A stretch of 64,000 nucleotides of DNA from Photorhabdus caribbeanensis. GTDB lineage: Bacteria > Pseudomonadota > Gammaproteobacteria > Enterobacterales > Enterobacteriaceae. Each line of letters opens with the position of its first letter. Within the stretch, counting starts at the first letter, position 1. A program made the translations under genes and the position numbers. The notes beneath the pieces were generated by a model that did no database searches, was not told the origin of the DNA, and was given only the letters and a program-made list of their open reading frames with translations. The stretch is taken from contig NZ_RCWB01000020.1 in the NCBI RefSeq assembly GCF_018448885.1, positions 36,901-100,900 on the forward strand, read 5' to 3'. This document shows, in pieces, positions 26,866-36,232 of the stretch.

Positions 26866-28170
26866 TTAACGACGCCCTTTCCAATACCCAGACGCTTGGT
26901 GCCAAATCTTGCCCGCAGACACCATAAAATGTCGCAACTTGTCTTTGCCGACAATATTTACATGAGGAATTGAACTCATCAGATCATAACGCTCAGATCC
27001 TTCGCTCATCCCTTCGGCCAATACTTTACAAACGATATGGCTTGGCGTGACCCCGAAACCGGAATAGCCCTGCACATAGAACACATTATCGTGCTGTGGC
27101 AAAGAGCCAATCTGTGGGAATAAGTTCGCACTGCAACACAACGGTCCTCCCCATGCCAGTTCAACCTTCACGTCTTGCAGATAGGGGAAAACTTTCAACA
27201 TCAAGTGACGATTCCAGGCTTTCAAATCAGACGGGATATGTTCAATGAAAGGAGTTGCACTACCGAACAACAGACGGTTTTCCTTCGTCACACGGAAGTA
27301 ATCAATAACCGGACGAATATCACTGTATGCACCGCGAATCGGGCTGATTTTTTCAATCAAATCATCCGGCAACACTTCCGTCATTAACTGGAAGGCATAA
27401 GTATTAACCACCTTTTTATAAATATATGGCTCAAGGCCGCTATTAAGAAAGGCGTTACAGGCCCACAACATTTTATTGGCGCGAACAGTTCCCATCGCGG
27501 TACGAACCGTTACTCTAGAACCATATTCAATGTTCAGTACTTCGCTGTTCTCAAAGATTTTTACACCCAAATCTGTCGCGGCTTTTGCCTCACCTAGCAA
27601 TAAGTTCAGGGAGTGAACATGACCGCCTCCCATATGCTTCAACGCACAAGTATAAACATCAGAACCGATCACCTTTTTCACATCAGAGCCGGTGTAAAGC
27701 TCAATATCTTCATCAGGAGAGACCGCCTGAAAATCTTTCAGCCAGCTCTGTAATGTCTTTTCCTGTCTCTTATTCATGCCAAGATAGCTATAACCACGGC
27801 AGAGATCAGCATCAATATTATATTTAGCAATACGATCACGAATGATGCCTGCACCCAAATTGCTGATCTGAAAGATCGTTTCCAATCCTCTCTCACCAAT
27901 ATGGCGTTTGATCACTGCCAGATCATGACCGATACCCGCCATAACCTGACCACCATTACGACCTGTACTGCCATAACCAAGATAACGACTTTCCAAGATT
28001 GCAATATTGGTGATACCCTTCTCCGCCAGTTCAAGGGCTGTATTGATACCGGAAAATCCACCACCGATAATGACGACATCTACATCCAGATCTTCTTGTA
28101 ATGCCGGAAAACGAAGATCATATTTTTTGGTCGCAGCGTAATAAGTTAATGAATCAAGTTGATTGTTCAT
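26866..28170 (-). CDS. FAD-dependent amine oxidoreductase (PuuB/OrdL-like)
   Basis: A 434-residue DAO-family flavoprotein. The dinucleotide-binding GGGFSGINTALELAEKG is at about residues 36-52, YGSTGRNGGQV follows, and the C-terminal FAD closure is YVQGYSGFGVTPSHI. Closest in style to gamma-glutamylputrescine oxidase PuuB. It should oxidise an amine or N-acyl amine to an aldehyde with release of ammonia and peroxide. The ATG at 28170 is chosen over a TTG at 28182. The downstream ALDH would take the product on. Confidence 0.85.
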   Translation of the reverse strand: MNNQLDSLTYYAATKKYDLRFPALQEDLDVDVVIIGGGFSGINTALELAEKGITNIAILESRYLGYGSTGRNGGQVMAGIGHDLAVIKRHIGERGLETIFQISNLGAGIIRDRIAKYNIDADLCRGYSYLGMNKRQEKTLQSWLKDFQAVSPDEDIELYTGSDVKKVIGSDVYTCALKHMGGGHVHSLNLLLGEAKAATDLGVKIFENSEVLNIEYGSRVTVRTAMGTVRANKMLWACNAFLNSGLEPYIYKKVVNTYAFQLMTEVLPDDLIEKISPIRGAYSDIRPVIDYFRVTKENRLLFGSATPFIEHIPSDLKAWNRHLMLKVFPYLQDVKVELAWGGPLCCSANLFPQIGSLPQHDNVFYVQGYSGFGVTPSHIVCKVLAEGMSEGSERYDLMSSIPHVNIVGKDKLRHFMVSAGKIWHQASGYWKGRR

Positions 28171-28278
28171 GTGATAGCCCAATTAGCATCCAACATAATC
28201 ACCGGATTATCTGTAGCGCAGAGTCACATCACCATGTCCCTTTAGGGATATTTGCAACACAGTTTTAACATTTGTGAC

Positions 28279-29040
28279 TCAAGCAAAATAACGAGCCGGA
28301 GCGGGTGGCGTCATAAACAGGCTAAAAAGCTCTGCTTGTGATCTGATTTGTAGTTTTTGATAAATATTTTTCCGATGGTTTTTCACCGTCCCCGTACTGA
28401 TAAAAAGTTTTTCAGCAATCTGTGGTGAGCCTTTACCTTGCAATATTAACTCCACAATCTCACATTCTCTCGGAGTTAAGGCATAACGAGTCTGAGTATC
28501 CAGATAAACTATTTCATCCGTAGAAGCTTGTTGTGTCATTTCATTATGCAATCGCGCCACACTGCGGACAATTTCCAACGCAGTTTTCAGGCTTCTCCAA
28601 TGCTGTTTCTGGATGAAAAATGGCTGATTTTCCTTACCGAAAAACAAGCCAAGTTGCCGTTGAGGAGAAAGCGTCAATAAAACCCCCATTTCATCCTGCC
28701 AGCCGGTTTTACGATAAAAATTCAGATAATAATCAGTATGATAAAATCCTGAAGGAATAAGTTCCCGTAAGGTAAATAGATCGGTGTCAGCCCCACTGAC
28801 GAGGGCTTGATAGAAAGGATCTTGCAGATAAGCGCCCTGTTGATAAATCTGATTTATCGCATCACTGTTTTTCTTCTCGGTTTTACTCAAACAACGCGGA
28901 GCAGAACCTTGCTCGAAGGCATAGACAATAGCGTTATCAAAAGTAATAAACTGTTCCAGCCAAGTCAGTAAATTAGGATAAAATTCACTGGTTGCCACCG
29001 ATTCAATCACTGCTGATAATCTATCTACATGAATATCCAT
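28279..29040 (-). CDS. LuxR-type HTH regulator of the amine oxidase operon
   Basis: A 253-residue regulator. The C-terminal HTH (ALTPRECEIVELILQGKGSP, then QIAEKLFISTGTVKNHRKNIYQKL) is at about residues 175-235. The N-terminal 170 residues form a GAF/PAS-like sensor with no recognised ligand site. It lies immediately upstream of the FAD oxidase gene on the same strand, and regulators of this kind are often found with polyamine or amine oxidation operons. Control of the three genes downstream is therefore likely, though unproven. Confidence 0.83.
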   Translation of the reverse strand: MDIHVDRLSAVIESVATSEFYPNLLTWLEQFITFDNAIVYAFEQGSAPRCLSKTEKKNSDAINQIYQQGAYLQDPFYQALVSGADTDLFTLRELIPSGFYHTDYYLNFYRKTGWQDEMGVLLTLSPQRQLGLFFGKENQPFFIQKQHWRSLKTALEIVRSVARLHNEMTQQASTDEIVYLDTQTRYALTPRECEIVELILQGKGSPQIAEKLFISTGTVKNHRKNIYQKLQIRSQAELFSLFMTPPAPARYFA

Positions 29041-29305
29041 TCAAGCCCTCGCAATTATTCATAAATTAATAATAAATCCGAAGCAGATATAGCCCGCCAA
29101 TTCCATAGCGAAACTATATAAAAATCACACTCAAACTGGATGCACAACTTAATTATCGTTTATACGTTAATCAAATCACAATTATGAAACATTTTACTAA
29201 TTATTTATGAGAACACTCCCCCAGATCTAAGATTTTGTCACGGAATAGAGGTTTTAACTGGATTATCCTCATTTTTTATATCACTTTCTCTGGCAAGGAG
29301 TAAAA

Positions 29306-30256
29306 ATGACCACCAAAAAAATTATTCTTGATTGCGATCCGGGACATGATGACGCCATTGCGATGCTATTGGCACATGGCAACCCTAATATTGAGTTATT
29401 AGCCGTCACAACGGTTGTCGGTAATCAGACACTGGATAAAGTCACTCACAATGCGCTGGCGATAGCACATATTGCCGGTATTACCGGTGTGCCCTTTGCC
29501 GCTGGTTGTCATCGCCCATTAGTTCGCGATATCGAAACGGCATCGGATATTCACGGTGAATCTGGTCTAGGGGGGGTGAAGTTACCTAAACACTCCCGAA
29601 CGCTTGATCCTCGCCACGCGACGGATCTGATCATTGATACTATTATGTCTCATCCGCCAAAAACAGTGACTTTGGTCCCCGTTGGCAGCTTAACCAATAT
29701 TGCTCTTGCCGTCCGTAAAGCACCGAAGATCGTTGAACGGGTAAAAGAAGTGGTATTAATGGGCGGCGGGTATCACACTGCTAACAGAAGTGCAGTAGCA
29801 GAATTCAATATCAAAATCGACCCGGAAGCCGCGCATATTGTTTTCAATGAAAAATGGCCACTAACTATGGTCGGCCTGGATCTGACGCATCAAGCACGGG
29901 CCACACCAGAAATCATCAAAGCAATTTCACGTATTAATACCAACGTGTCTCGGTTTGTCGTAGAACTACTGGAGTACTATGGTGAAAGTTATCGGAAGAG
30001 ACATGGTTTCAACAGCCCTCCAATACATGATCCTTGCGCCGTCGCCTATGTTATTGATCCTACAGTAATGACAACCCAAAAAGTCCCCGTCAATATTGAA
30101 CTGAATGGTACCTTAACTGTGGGCATGACCGTAGCGGATTTCCGTCATCCAATACCAGAAGACGGCCACACCCAAGTCGCAGTCAAACTCGATCAACAGC
30201 GATTCTGGCAATTGATTATTGATACGTTGAAAAACATCGGCGATACCTGTGATTAA
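29306..30256 (+). CDS. Ribonucleoside hydrolase (IunH family)
   Basis: A 316-residue inosine-uridine-type nucleoside hydrolase. The calcium-binding aspartate cluster DCDPGHDDA sits at residues 9-17. The conserved VGSLTN, EFNIKIDPEAA and C-terminal HDPCAV (catalytic His region) are present. It cleaves ribonucleosides to base and ribose for salvage. It is similar to E. coli RihB/RihA, but I do not choose between them. The ATG follows CAAGGAGTAAAA. It stands alone as a one-gene unit. Confidence 0.9.
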   Translation: MTTKKIILDCDPGHDDAIAMLLAHGNPNIELLAVTTVVGNQTLDKVTHNALAIAHIAGITGVPFAAGCHRPLVRDIETASDIHGESGLGGVKLPKHSRTLDPRHATDLIIDTIMSHPPKTVTLVPVGSLTNIALAVRKAPKIVERVKEVVLMGGGYHTANRSAVAEFNIKIDPEAAHIVFNEKWPLTMVGLDLTHQARATPEIIKAISRINTNVSRFVVELLEYYGESYRKRHGFNSPPIHDPCAVAYVIDPTVMTTQKVPVNIELNGTLTVGMTVADFRHPIPEDGHTQVAVKLDQQRFWQLIIDTLKNIGDTCD

Positions 30257-30309
30257 GATGGAAAATAACCACAGGTAAAGAATGATCACTAAAGCCGTTA
30301 CTTTCAATA

Positions 30310-31299
30310 TTAAACGGCTTTTAATACTTTTCTAAGTCGCGGATATCGACGAGCCAAACGCCAACGCAATCTAAACCCACGAGCATTTTTCCAGATCATC
30401 GACCAAATCCCACGTTCAAATAATTCATGAACGATCTGTTGTTTTATCGTAGAGGATTCTATCCCATTAATGGTATGCAAAATCCCTAGCCCCTCTTTCG
30501 CAATCTGCCAATGACACGCCGGTACTTGCTTAACTTGCTGTGGATACCGCTGATTAATCTTATTCAGCATCTCCAAAATTTTCATATAGTGATGTGCCGT
30601 CCTCACCTTAATACGATCATCAGCAGGAGCATGGGACACCGAGGAGGCGTGGATCAAATAATCATAAAAAGATTCATCAATATATTGCACACGATTTGCG
30701 GTTAACAAGAGTTCTGTGGTCCACGGAATATCTTGATGATGCAACCCCGGTTCAAACTGATAATGATGTTTTGTCAGAAAAGCCCGTTTATAGATATTCA
30801 GCCAAGTTACATGCAGGAATTTGCGTGAGTTCAGTGCTTGTTGCAACCATTCCGGCCCACTCAGAACCGCGGTAGAAGAGAGGCGATCGGAAGGAAAAAT
30901 CTTTCTAGCAGGCCGACCATCATCGTAAACATAATGACCATTGCAAGTAGCAATATCCAGATCATTATTCTGAGCTATCTCTAACAGCCGGTTATACATC
31001 CCCGGATAAATGACATCATCAATATCAGGGAAAGCCACATAATCACCTCTGGCTTTCGCTAACCCCGTGTTACGGGCAACAGAAACCCCTTGATTCTTCT
31101 GAGTAATAATTTCTGTCTTTGGGAATTGCTCGGCATATTGTTCAATAATCTGACGACTATTATCTGTTGAACCATCATCAACCAAAATTAACTCAAAATC
31201 AGTTAACTTTTGCCGAGATAAATTGACAAAAAATTGCGGTAAAAACCGCTCTCCATTATAAATAGGCACGACAATGCTGAGTTTTAGTGATATAGACAT
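30310..31299 (-). CDS. Family 2 glycosyltransferase
   Basis: A 329-residue GT-A glycosyltransferase. The N-terminal nucleotide-sugar site is LSIVVPIYNGERFLPQF, then the LVDDGSTD motif, and the metal-binding aspartates in FPDIDDVIYPGMY. A C-terminal basic tail (RWRLARRYPRLRKV) may hold it at the membrane. It probably adds a sugar to surface polysaccharide or LPS, but no other glycan genes are nearby. The frame is open to 31353; ATG at 31299 with an upstream AAAGGAA is the likelier start. Confidence 0.85.
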   Translation of the reverse strand: MSISLKLSIVVPIYNGERFLPQFFVNLSRQKLTDFELILVDDGSTDNSRQIIEQYAEQFPKTEIITQKNQGVSVARNTGLAKARGDYVAFPDIDDVIYPGMYNRLLEIAQNNDLDIATCNGHYVYDDGRPARKIFPSDRLSSTAVLSGPEWLQQALNSRKFLHVTWLNIYKRAFLTKHHYQFEPGLHHQDIPWTTELLLTANRVQYIDESFYDYLIHASSVSHAPADDRIKVRTAHHYMKILEMLNKINQRYPQQVKQVPACHWQIAKEGLGILHTINGIESSTIKQQIVHELFERGIWSMIWKNARGFRLRWRLARRYPRLRKVLKAV

Positions 31300-31850
31300 A
31301 AAATCAATATATTCCTTTAGTACAAAAGTGTTACTTTTGTATATTGATATCACCTAGATATTTATCAGGAAAATAATTTCCAAATATAAATCCAAATCCA
31401 ATAAATATTTATTAACTTTATATTACACCTAAAAATAAAATAGTCATGATTTATAGTGATTTTTACTTCAAATCATTATCATTGATATACATTATATAAT
31501 CAAACACATCCAGATAATTTATCTTTTAATGCTATCTCTATTGCCAATTAATTATTATATAAATATCACCATTAGCAATTTTTACCGTTCAAATTTATCA
31601 ATAGCCGACATTTTCACCAACATTACCGATTAAACTAATAATAGTTCAACCATAGTTAAACAATTACTCACTATATTTCACATCAACTAATATAAAGCAG
31701 ATAATAATATCCGCAATGAAGCTGAGCTGTACTGGCAACGGGTACTACCCTAGCTCATACGCAACATTTTATTGCTTCCAGTACATTATGTTGGGTTTTA
31801 CCGGACCCCAGACTTTCATCTTCCATCCCCTAGAAAAGGAATCTAATATT
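31300..31850. other. AT-rich divergent intergenic region
   Basis: About 550 bp between the glycosyltransferase and the protease-like lipoprotein gene. No ORF is credible. It contains a Fur-like site (see 31468-31488). Confidence 0.45.
31468..31488. promoter_or_regulatory. Candidate Fur box
   Basis: AAATCATTATCATTGATATA (minus strand TATCAATGATAATGATTT) contains TGATAATGATT, matching 11 consecutive positions of the Fur consensus; the last arm is weaker. It is about 170 bp from the glycosyltransferase start and about 360 bp from the lipoprotein start. Confidence 0.45.
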
Positions 31851-33047
31851 ATGAAAAAACAGGAAAAGATAGCCTCTCGGTCAATTATTACCGCCAGTTT
31901 GCTGACACTGATAACGGGCTGTAGCCATATGGAAAAAATCCATATGCCAGAAGAAAATAAACCCGTCCTTTCTACTAAGCTGGACATCCATCAGCCAACA
32001 TCGCTCATTGTTCCTGTCACTATCTCTGGTAAAAAATATCAATTCTTGCTGGATACCGGCGCCAGTTATACCTTCATCGATAATAAGCTGGCAAAAACGC
32101 TGACACAAACCACACCAGAATCAAAAATACCAGTTACCTTCCACCGTATGCTGTCCGATGGACTGGTTACAACCAGTGAAAAACGCTTACACAAAGCTGA
32201 CCTAACATTATGGCAACCGCTGGCGATTACCCTCGGCAATCATACGGTGCCAGGCTCTGATCCCTGGATTGGCATTGATATGAGTCTCTTTAATCAGTCT
32301 ATTGGTCAGGAGCTGGATGGTATTCTCGGGATTGACACTTTTCGTCAGTTAAACTGGGAAATAAATAACCTGAACCACACATTGACAATATGGCGCCATG
32401 CGCCTTCAATCCTAAATTATCAACAATGTGAACCTTACAGTGATAGCTACGGCAAATCTCCCGCAATTCAGGTTTCTAATGTCGTTTTTAATATAGATAC
32501 CGGGGCCGATTACAGCTATGTCGCTCAGGAATTTATTGAATATCTGAAAAAAGAGCACAAAGATAAGATTTCGGCAGGAACTAGTGTCAAATACGCGTCC
32601 GCTAGTGGGCTTGATAGTAGTAAAGAGTATCTAATTGATGGCTTTTACTTACAGCAACTGCCGGTAGGTCGTCTGAGAATTGGCGAAAATAAAAGTGGTC
32701 TCTACAATCTTGGTATGAGTTTCTTCTCACGTTTTGATGATTATCTGTTTATACCAAATAAAATGCTACTCTGTTTTAACGCCAAAAACTTTACCCGTTA
32801 TGACAGCCCATTACTTCGCACGATTGCAATTCGTTATTTTAATAACAAAGTAGAGATATTTTACAACGATCCCAAAGATATTGAAAAATTTGGATTAAAG
32901 AACGGTGATATTGTACTGGAAGTTAATGGTCAACCAGCCCTTCCTAAGGATATCACCTATCTTCGCAATCAGTTGTCAGAGACACCATCGGGTAAATTGA
33001 CAATAAAAATTGAACGAAATAACGCCCAGAAAATTATAACCATTTAA
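31851..33047 (+). CDS. Retropepsin-like aspartyl protease lipoprotein with PDZ domain
   Basis: A 398-residue predicted lipoprotein, with lipobox LITGC at about residues 20-24. Two aspartyl-protease half-domains follow: FLLDTGASYTFID (D68-T-G) and FNIDTGADYSYVA (D216-T-G), each with a later hydrophobic-hydrophobic-G pattern (DGILGID). The C-terminus (about 325-398) looks like a PDZ domain: FGLKNGDIVLEVNGQPA. A two-lobed, retropepsin-like protease tethered to the envelope is expected. The frame extends 135 bp upstream, but the ATG at 31851 follows AAAAGGAA and begins the lipoprotein signal. The substrate is unknown. Confidence 0.8.
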   Translation: MKKQEKIASRSIITASLLTLITGCSHMEKIHMPEENKPVLSTKLDIHQPTSLIVPVTISGKKYQFLLDTGASYTFIDNKLAKTLTQTTPESKIPVTFHRMLSDGLVTTSEKRLHKADLTLWQPLAITLGNHTVPGSDPWIGIDMSLFNQSIGQELDGILGIDTFRQLNWEINNLNHTLTIWRHAPSILNYQQCEPYSDSYGKSPAIQVSNVVFNIDTGADYSYVAQEFIEYLKKEHKDKISAGTSVKYASASGLDSSKEYLIDGFYLQQLPVGRLRIGENKSGLYNLGMSFFSRFDDYLFIPNKMLLCFNAKNFTRYDSPLLRTIAIRYFNNKVEIFYNDPKDIEKFGLKNGDIVLEVNGQPALPKDITYLRNQLSETPSGKLTIKIERNNAQKIITI

Positions 33048-33091
33048 TAAAGCTATTTATTGAGGGAGAATCTATAACTCCCTCAATAAAT

Positions 33092-33703
33092 TCATTCCTC
33101 AATTTGGTATTTATTCTTTTTATAAGCGAGATAGGTTTTAGGTAGATTTTTTTCTTTCAACAACTGCCATATTGCCAATGCCTGCTTTTTTCCTTTATCT
33201 TTATTTTCAGGATCAGCAATAAAATCGCTAATAAAATTATTCAAACGGGCAGAAGGAATTTGTGGAAGCCTCCCTACCTGCTTTTTCAGAGCAGCTAAAT
33301 GTTCAACCAAGTCACCATAGGTAATTTGCTTGTTATTGGCAATTTGCGCCTTACGCCAATGATTCAGCCAATACCATTGGCCGGATTTATCTGGTAATGG
33401 TCCATATCGGCTATCCACTTGCGCTAGCAAGAAATTTTTCGTCTGCTTGTCGCCCACATAATTAATAACTAAACTCTCCAAAGTCAATAAATCTCGACCA
33501 GCACGATCTCTTTTATTAGGAATAGCAACAGGCAAATCACCAGAATAACCAAACAAGCATGACCGAATATGTAACTCAAGCTCATTCTTTTTTAAGTGAC
33601 TTGTTGCAATCCCTAAAGATTTAGCAAACTGCCGAAGTTCAGTTACGTAAAAATAACCATTCTCAAACGCTTCCTGACTCATGCCTTTATGCAATTCACT
33701 CAC
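33092..33703 (-). CDS. SAP/HeH-like domain protein, function unknown
   Basis: A 203-residue basic protein. The N-terminal YFYVTELRQFAKSLGIATSHLKKNELELHIRSCLFG resembles a SAP-type helix-extended-helix motif (about residues 17-52), which in other proteins binds nucleic acid. The C-terminal half is lysine-rich with KQALAIWQLLKEK. No enzymatic motif is seen. It stands alone, with a terminator-like TGAGGGAG/CTCCCTCA pairing (33061-33085) shared with the convergent lipoprotein gene. Confidence 0.6.
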   Translation of the reverse strand: MSELHKGMSQEAFENGYFYVTELRQFAKSLGIATSHLKKNELELHIRSCLFGYSGDLPVAIPNKRDRAGRDLLTLESLVINYVGDKQTKNFLLAQVDSRYGPLPDKSGQWYWLNHWRKAQIANNKQITYGDLVEHLAALKKQVGRLPQIPSARLNNFISDFIADPENKDKGKKQALAIWQLLKEKNLPKTYLAYKKNKYQIEE

Positions 33704-33838
33704 AATGACACTTCCTTAATTGTATTTGCCAGTTACCGTTAACCCATTTGTTCAACCTTATTAAGGTTAGCATGGTAATTCATGTCAACAAAAAGATAAG
33801 GTAATAAAGTTTCTAAGCAATAAAGCGGAAAGCGACTG

Positions 33839-34075
33839 TTAGCCTTTTGATTTAGTGCTGAAATCAAACAGATCTGTTAGCTCAATCTGTAAACCATTCG
33901 CAATAATATTGATAATTTCAAGCGTAGGATTTCTAACTCCACGTTCAATACCACTGATATACGTCCGATCAATTCCACATTTATCGGCAAAAGCTTCCTG
34001 AGACATGCCAGACGATTGCCTGAAATACCTAACTCTTTGTCCAAAAAGGAATTTTACAGCATTTGGCTTTTTCAT
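33839..34075 (-). CDS. XRE-family HTH regulator, copy A
   Basis: A 78-residue protein made almost only of a Cro/C1-type HTH (VRYFRQSSGMSQEAFADKCG, then IDRTYISGIERGVRNPTLE). Size and sequence resemble controller (C) proteins of restriction-modification systems, but no such system is near. It is divergent from a Ner-like gene across a region with an inverted repeat (34113-34165). A close copy lies at 35631-35867. Confidence 0.85.
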   Translation of the reverse strand: MKKPNAVKFLFGQRVRYFRQSSGMSQEAFADKCGIDRTYISGIERGVRNPTLEIINIIANGLQIELTDLFDFSTKSKG

Positions 34076-34112
34076 CCGATAAGTATCGAATTATGTTACT
34101 TATCAGACCACG

Positions 34113-34165
34113 GACTATGAGTCACTTTTTATGGTAAGTTATGTTATCATATGTGACTTATAGTC
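34113..34165. promoter_or_regulatory. Operator-like inverted repeat between XRE copy A and the Ner-like gene
   Basis: GACTATGAGTCAC (34113-34125) and GTGACTTATAGTC (34153-34165) form a 13 bp inverted repeat with one mismatch. The left half recurs as GACTATAAGTCAC next to XRE copy B (about 35905-35917). TTACTTATC also recurs at both loci. Confidence 0.7.
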
Positions 34166-34223
34166 TACTATGTAACGATTTACCTTTTCATATCAAAGTT
34201 ATCCGTAACACGGAGGATTAATA

Positions 34224-34433
34224 ATGAAAAATCAGGACTGGCACCCAGCCGACATCATCGCAGAGCTGAAAAAACGCGGCACATCGTTAGCCGCCGTTTC
34301 AAGAGAGGCAGGGTTAGCATCATCTACCCTTGCCAATACCCTGCAACGCCGCTGGCCTAAAGGTCAACGGCTTATTGCCGCGGCTTTAGATTGCGATCCC
34401 GCTGAAATATGGCCTTCGAGGTACGCAAAGTAA
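34224..34433 (+). CDS. Ner-like (Nlp/SfsB) DNA-binding protein
   Basis: A 69-residue protein of the phage Mu Ner / Nlp family. The pattern DWHPADIIAELKKRGTSLAA, then VSREAGLASSTLANTLQRRWPK and EIWPSRY is nearly complete, lacking the longer tail. These winged-helix-like proteins act as small repressors. The ATG follows CGGAGGATTAATA. It is divergent from XRE copy A. Homologues lie in this window at 55758 and, broken, at 63052. Confidence 0.85.
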   Translation: MKNQDWHPADIIAELKKRGTSLAAVSREAGLASSTLANTLQRRWPKGQRLIAAALDCDPAEIWPSRYAK

Positions 34434-34446
34434 GTGGCTGTAAATT

Positions 34447-34491
34447 AAAGTGGAGTAGTTTATCAATAAGATAAGCTGCTCCAATCTACTT
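34447..34491 (+). terminator. Hairpin after the Ner-like gene
   Basis: GGAGTAGTTTATC and GATAAGCTGCTCC arms (13 bp with G-T pairs) around AATAA, then TCTACTTTATAT. Confidence 0.55.
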
Positions 34492-34644
34492 TATATCATT
34501 CGGTAAGAATAATGATTACTTGCCATTTATCTTTTCCTGCCCGCAATCCATTTCCTCGTGCAAACGTAAAAAATCAGGTTGCCTTTTGTTTTCACGAAAT
34601 ACACTCTTTTAATGTGTACTTAAAGTGTGTTTTTAAGGTGTGCT

Positions 34645-34863
34645 ATGAAGCATAGAGTTAACGTAACAGTTGATAAAGAAAATTATCTGCTCCTGAGTTC
34701 AGACAGTGTAAATATTTCAGGTTTTGTAAATGAAGTCATGACCAGAGAAGCTCAACGAATCAAAACTGAAAGTTGGAAAGCAGATAATCGCAAAGGAATG
34801 GAAGAAGTTGCTCAATTTATTGAACAATATGGCTCATTTGCTGATGAAAACAGGAACTGGTAA
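34645..34863 (+). CDS. ccdA: CcdA-like antitoxin
   Basis: A 72-residue type II antitoxin, the same size as F-plasmid CcdA. The N-terminal MKHRVNVTVDKENYLLL is the ribbon-helix-helix DNA-binding part. The C-terminal GMEEVAQFIEQYGSFADENRNW is the CcdB-binding tail. The ATG at 34645 follows AAGGTG; an in-frame start 18 bp upstream is less likely. Its stop abuts the ccdB start. It probably represses its own operon. Confidence 0.92.
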   Translation: MKHRVNVTVDKENYLLLSSDSVNISGFVNEVMTREAQRIKTESWKADNRKGMEEVAQFIEQYGSFADENRNW

Positions 34864-35172
34864 ATGCAATTTGTTGTTTATCAATACAAACGGAACGAAA
34901 GCAAATACAGTATGTTTGTTGATGTACAAAACGACATCATTGAAACACCGGGAAGGCGTATGGTTATTCCTTTGGTTGAAGCGCATCATTTTTCAAGCAA
35001 GGTGAGTCGTCATCTATTTCCTATAGTGCAAATCAGAGATGAAAATTACCGACTTTTAACAACAGAACTTTCAAGTGTCTCAGAAAGAGTAATTGGAGGG
35101 AAAATCACTGATGTGAGCCAATGGTCATCTGATATCAAAGATGCTCTTAATCTCTTGTTTTGGGGAATTTAA
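34864..35172 (+). CDS. ccdB: CcdB-like DNA gyrase toxin
   Basis: A 102-residue toxin. [11 protein letters not shown] at the start, [20 protein letters not shown] in the middle, and the C-terminal [12 protein letters not shown] match CcdB; the last Trp-Gly-Ile triad is the gyrase-poisoning end. Full length and apparently active. It starts immediately after ccdA (TAA ATG). Chromosomal ccdAB pairs usually sit in accessory DNA, and here the pair lies between two copies of an XRE regulator. Confidence 0.93.
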   Translation: MQFVVYQYKRNESKYSMFVDVQNDIIETPGRRMVIPLVEAHHFSSKVSRHLFPIVQIRDENYRLLTTELSSVSERVIGGKITDVSQWSSDIKDALNLLFWGI

Positions 35173-35630
35173 ATATCGCTACTTACAATCTTTCGGAAAA
35201 AAACTAGCAGGTTTCAGGAGCCTGTAATATAAACTCATTTGCCTGTCACCTCTAAAGGGTTATCAGTATTCATAGCATTATTGTTTCCTTAACCGAATTC
35301 CATTGCCCGGCTTAGAACCCCATATCTGGCTTTCAGTTTTCTTCGCTGGAAAGGCTGAATGTCCTATTGTGGCAGATGACGGATAATCTGCTATTCAAAG
35401 ACTACAAGAGCAGGTACCGAGAAGATCTGCCTGAAACACAGGCAGATCAGTGACAATGCAGACGATGTTCTCACCTGCGGCGATTATTTTCATCAATCAA
35501 TGGTTATGAGACGGTGGACCAGAAAGCGATTCAAATTCCTAACTGTAGCGGCAGAATAAAATCTTCTGACGAGAGGGGAAATAATAGAACAACAGGAAAA
35601 AATAAAAACTCAATGCTCAAATAGAGTCGA
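35173..35630. other. Gene-free stretch after ccdB
   Basis: About 460 bp with only short blocked frames. I recognise no gene or known repeat. It may be decayed DNA from the event that duplicated the XRE regulator. Confidence 0.4.
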
Positions 35631-35867
35631 CTAACTCTTTTTCTCCGCATCAAAGTCAAACAGATCTTTTAATTCGATCTGTAAACCACTTGCTATGACA
35701 TTAATAACTTCAAGCGTAGGATTTCTGACGCCGCGTTCAATGCCGCTGATATAAGTGCGATCAAGCCCACATTTATCGGCAAAAGCTTCCTGAGACATAC
35801 CAGATGCCATTCTGATATATCTAACTCTTTGTCCAAAAATGGATTTTATGGTGTCAGGTTTTTTCAT
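35631..35867 (-). CDS. XRE-family HTH regulator, copy B
   Basis: 78 residues, differing from copy A (33839-34075) at about 15 positions. The HTH core MSQEAFADKCGLDRTYISG and the C-terminal GLQIELKDLFDF are kept. The upstream DNA also repeats copy A's operator. No Ner-like gene follows on the other side here. It probably arose by duplication, and the two copies may cross-regulate. Confidence 0.85.
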   Translation of the reverse strand: MKKPDTIKSIFGQRVRYIRMASGMSQEAFADKCGLDRTYISGIERGVRNPTLEVINVIASGLQIELKDLFDFDAEKKS

Positions 35868-36232
35868 TCGATAAGTATCGAACGATGTTACTTATCAAAC
35901 CACGGACTATAAGTCACGTTTTCCTGTAACTCATGTTACTAATATGACTTACAGCAAAAATACGATGAATTATGTTTTAAATAATCAAGTGATCTGTCAT
36001 TTGGCAGGATTAAAAAGCTCAACATCATGGCACAAAAGGCAAATATAACTTCTCTTATCATTTACTTCCTTGATCTCTATAGACACTACCGCCTTTGTCT
36101 GGGAAGGCGCCAAACAAATATCACGTTACAAATCAAAAATATGAAAAAATTTTAAACATATTAATTAAATTAATTTATTTTATCAATAAATTTACCAATC
36201 TAGTCGCAGATATTATCTTTTCTTAATATCTA
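35868..36232. other. Spacer holding the second XRE operator
   Basis: Left part (35870-35950) repeats the operator of XRE copy A: TTACTTATCA, GACTATAAGTCAC, then GTTACTAATATGACTTAC. The right part is AT-rich with no gene. Confidence 0.5.
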
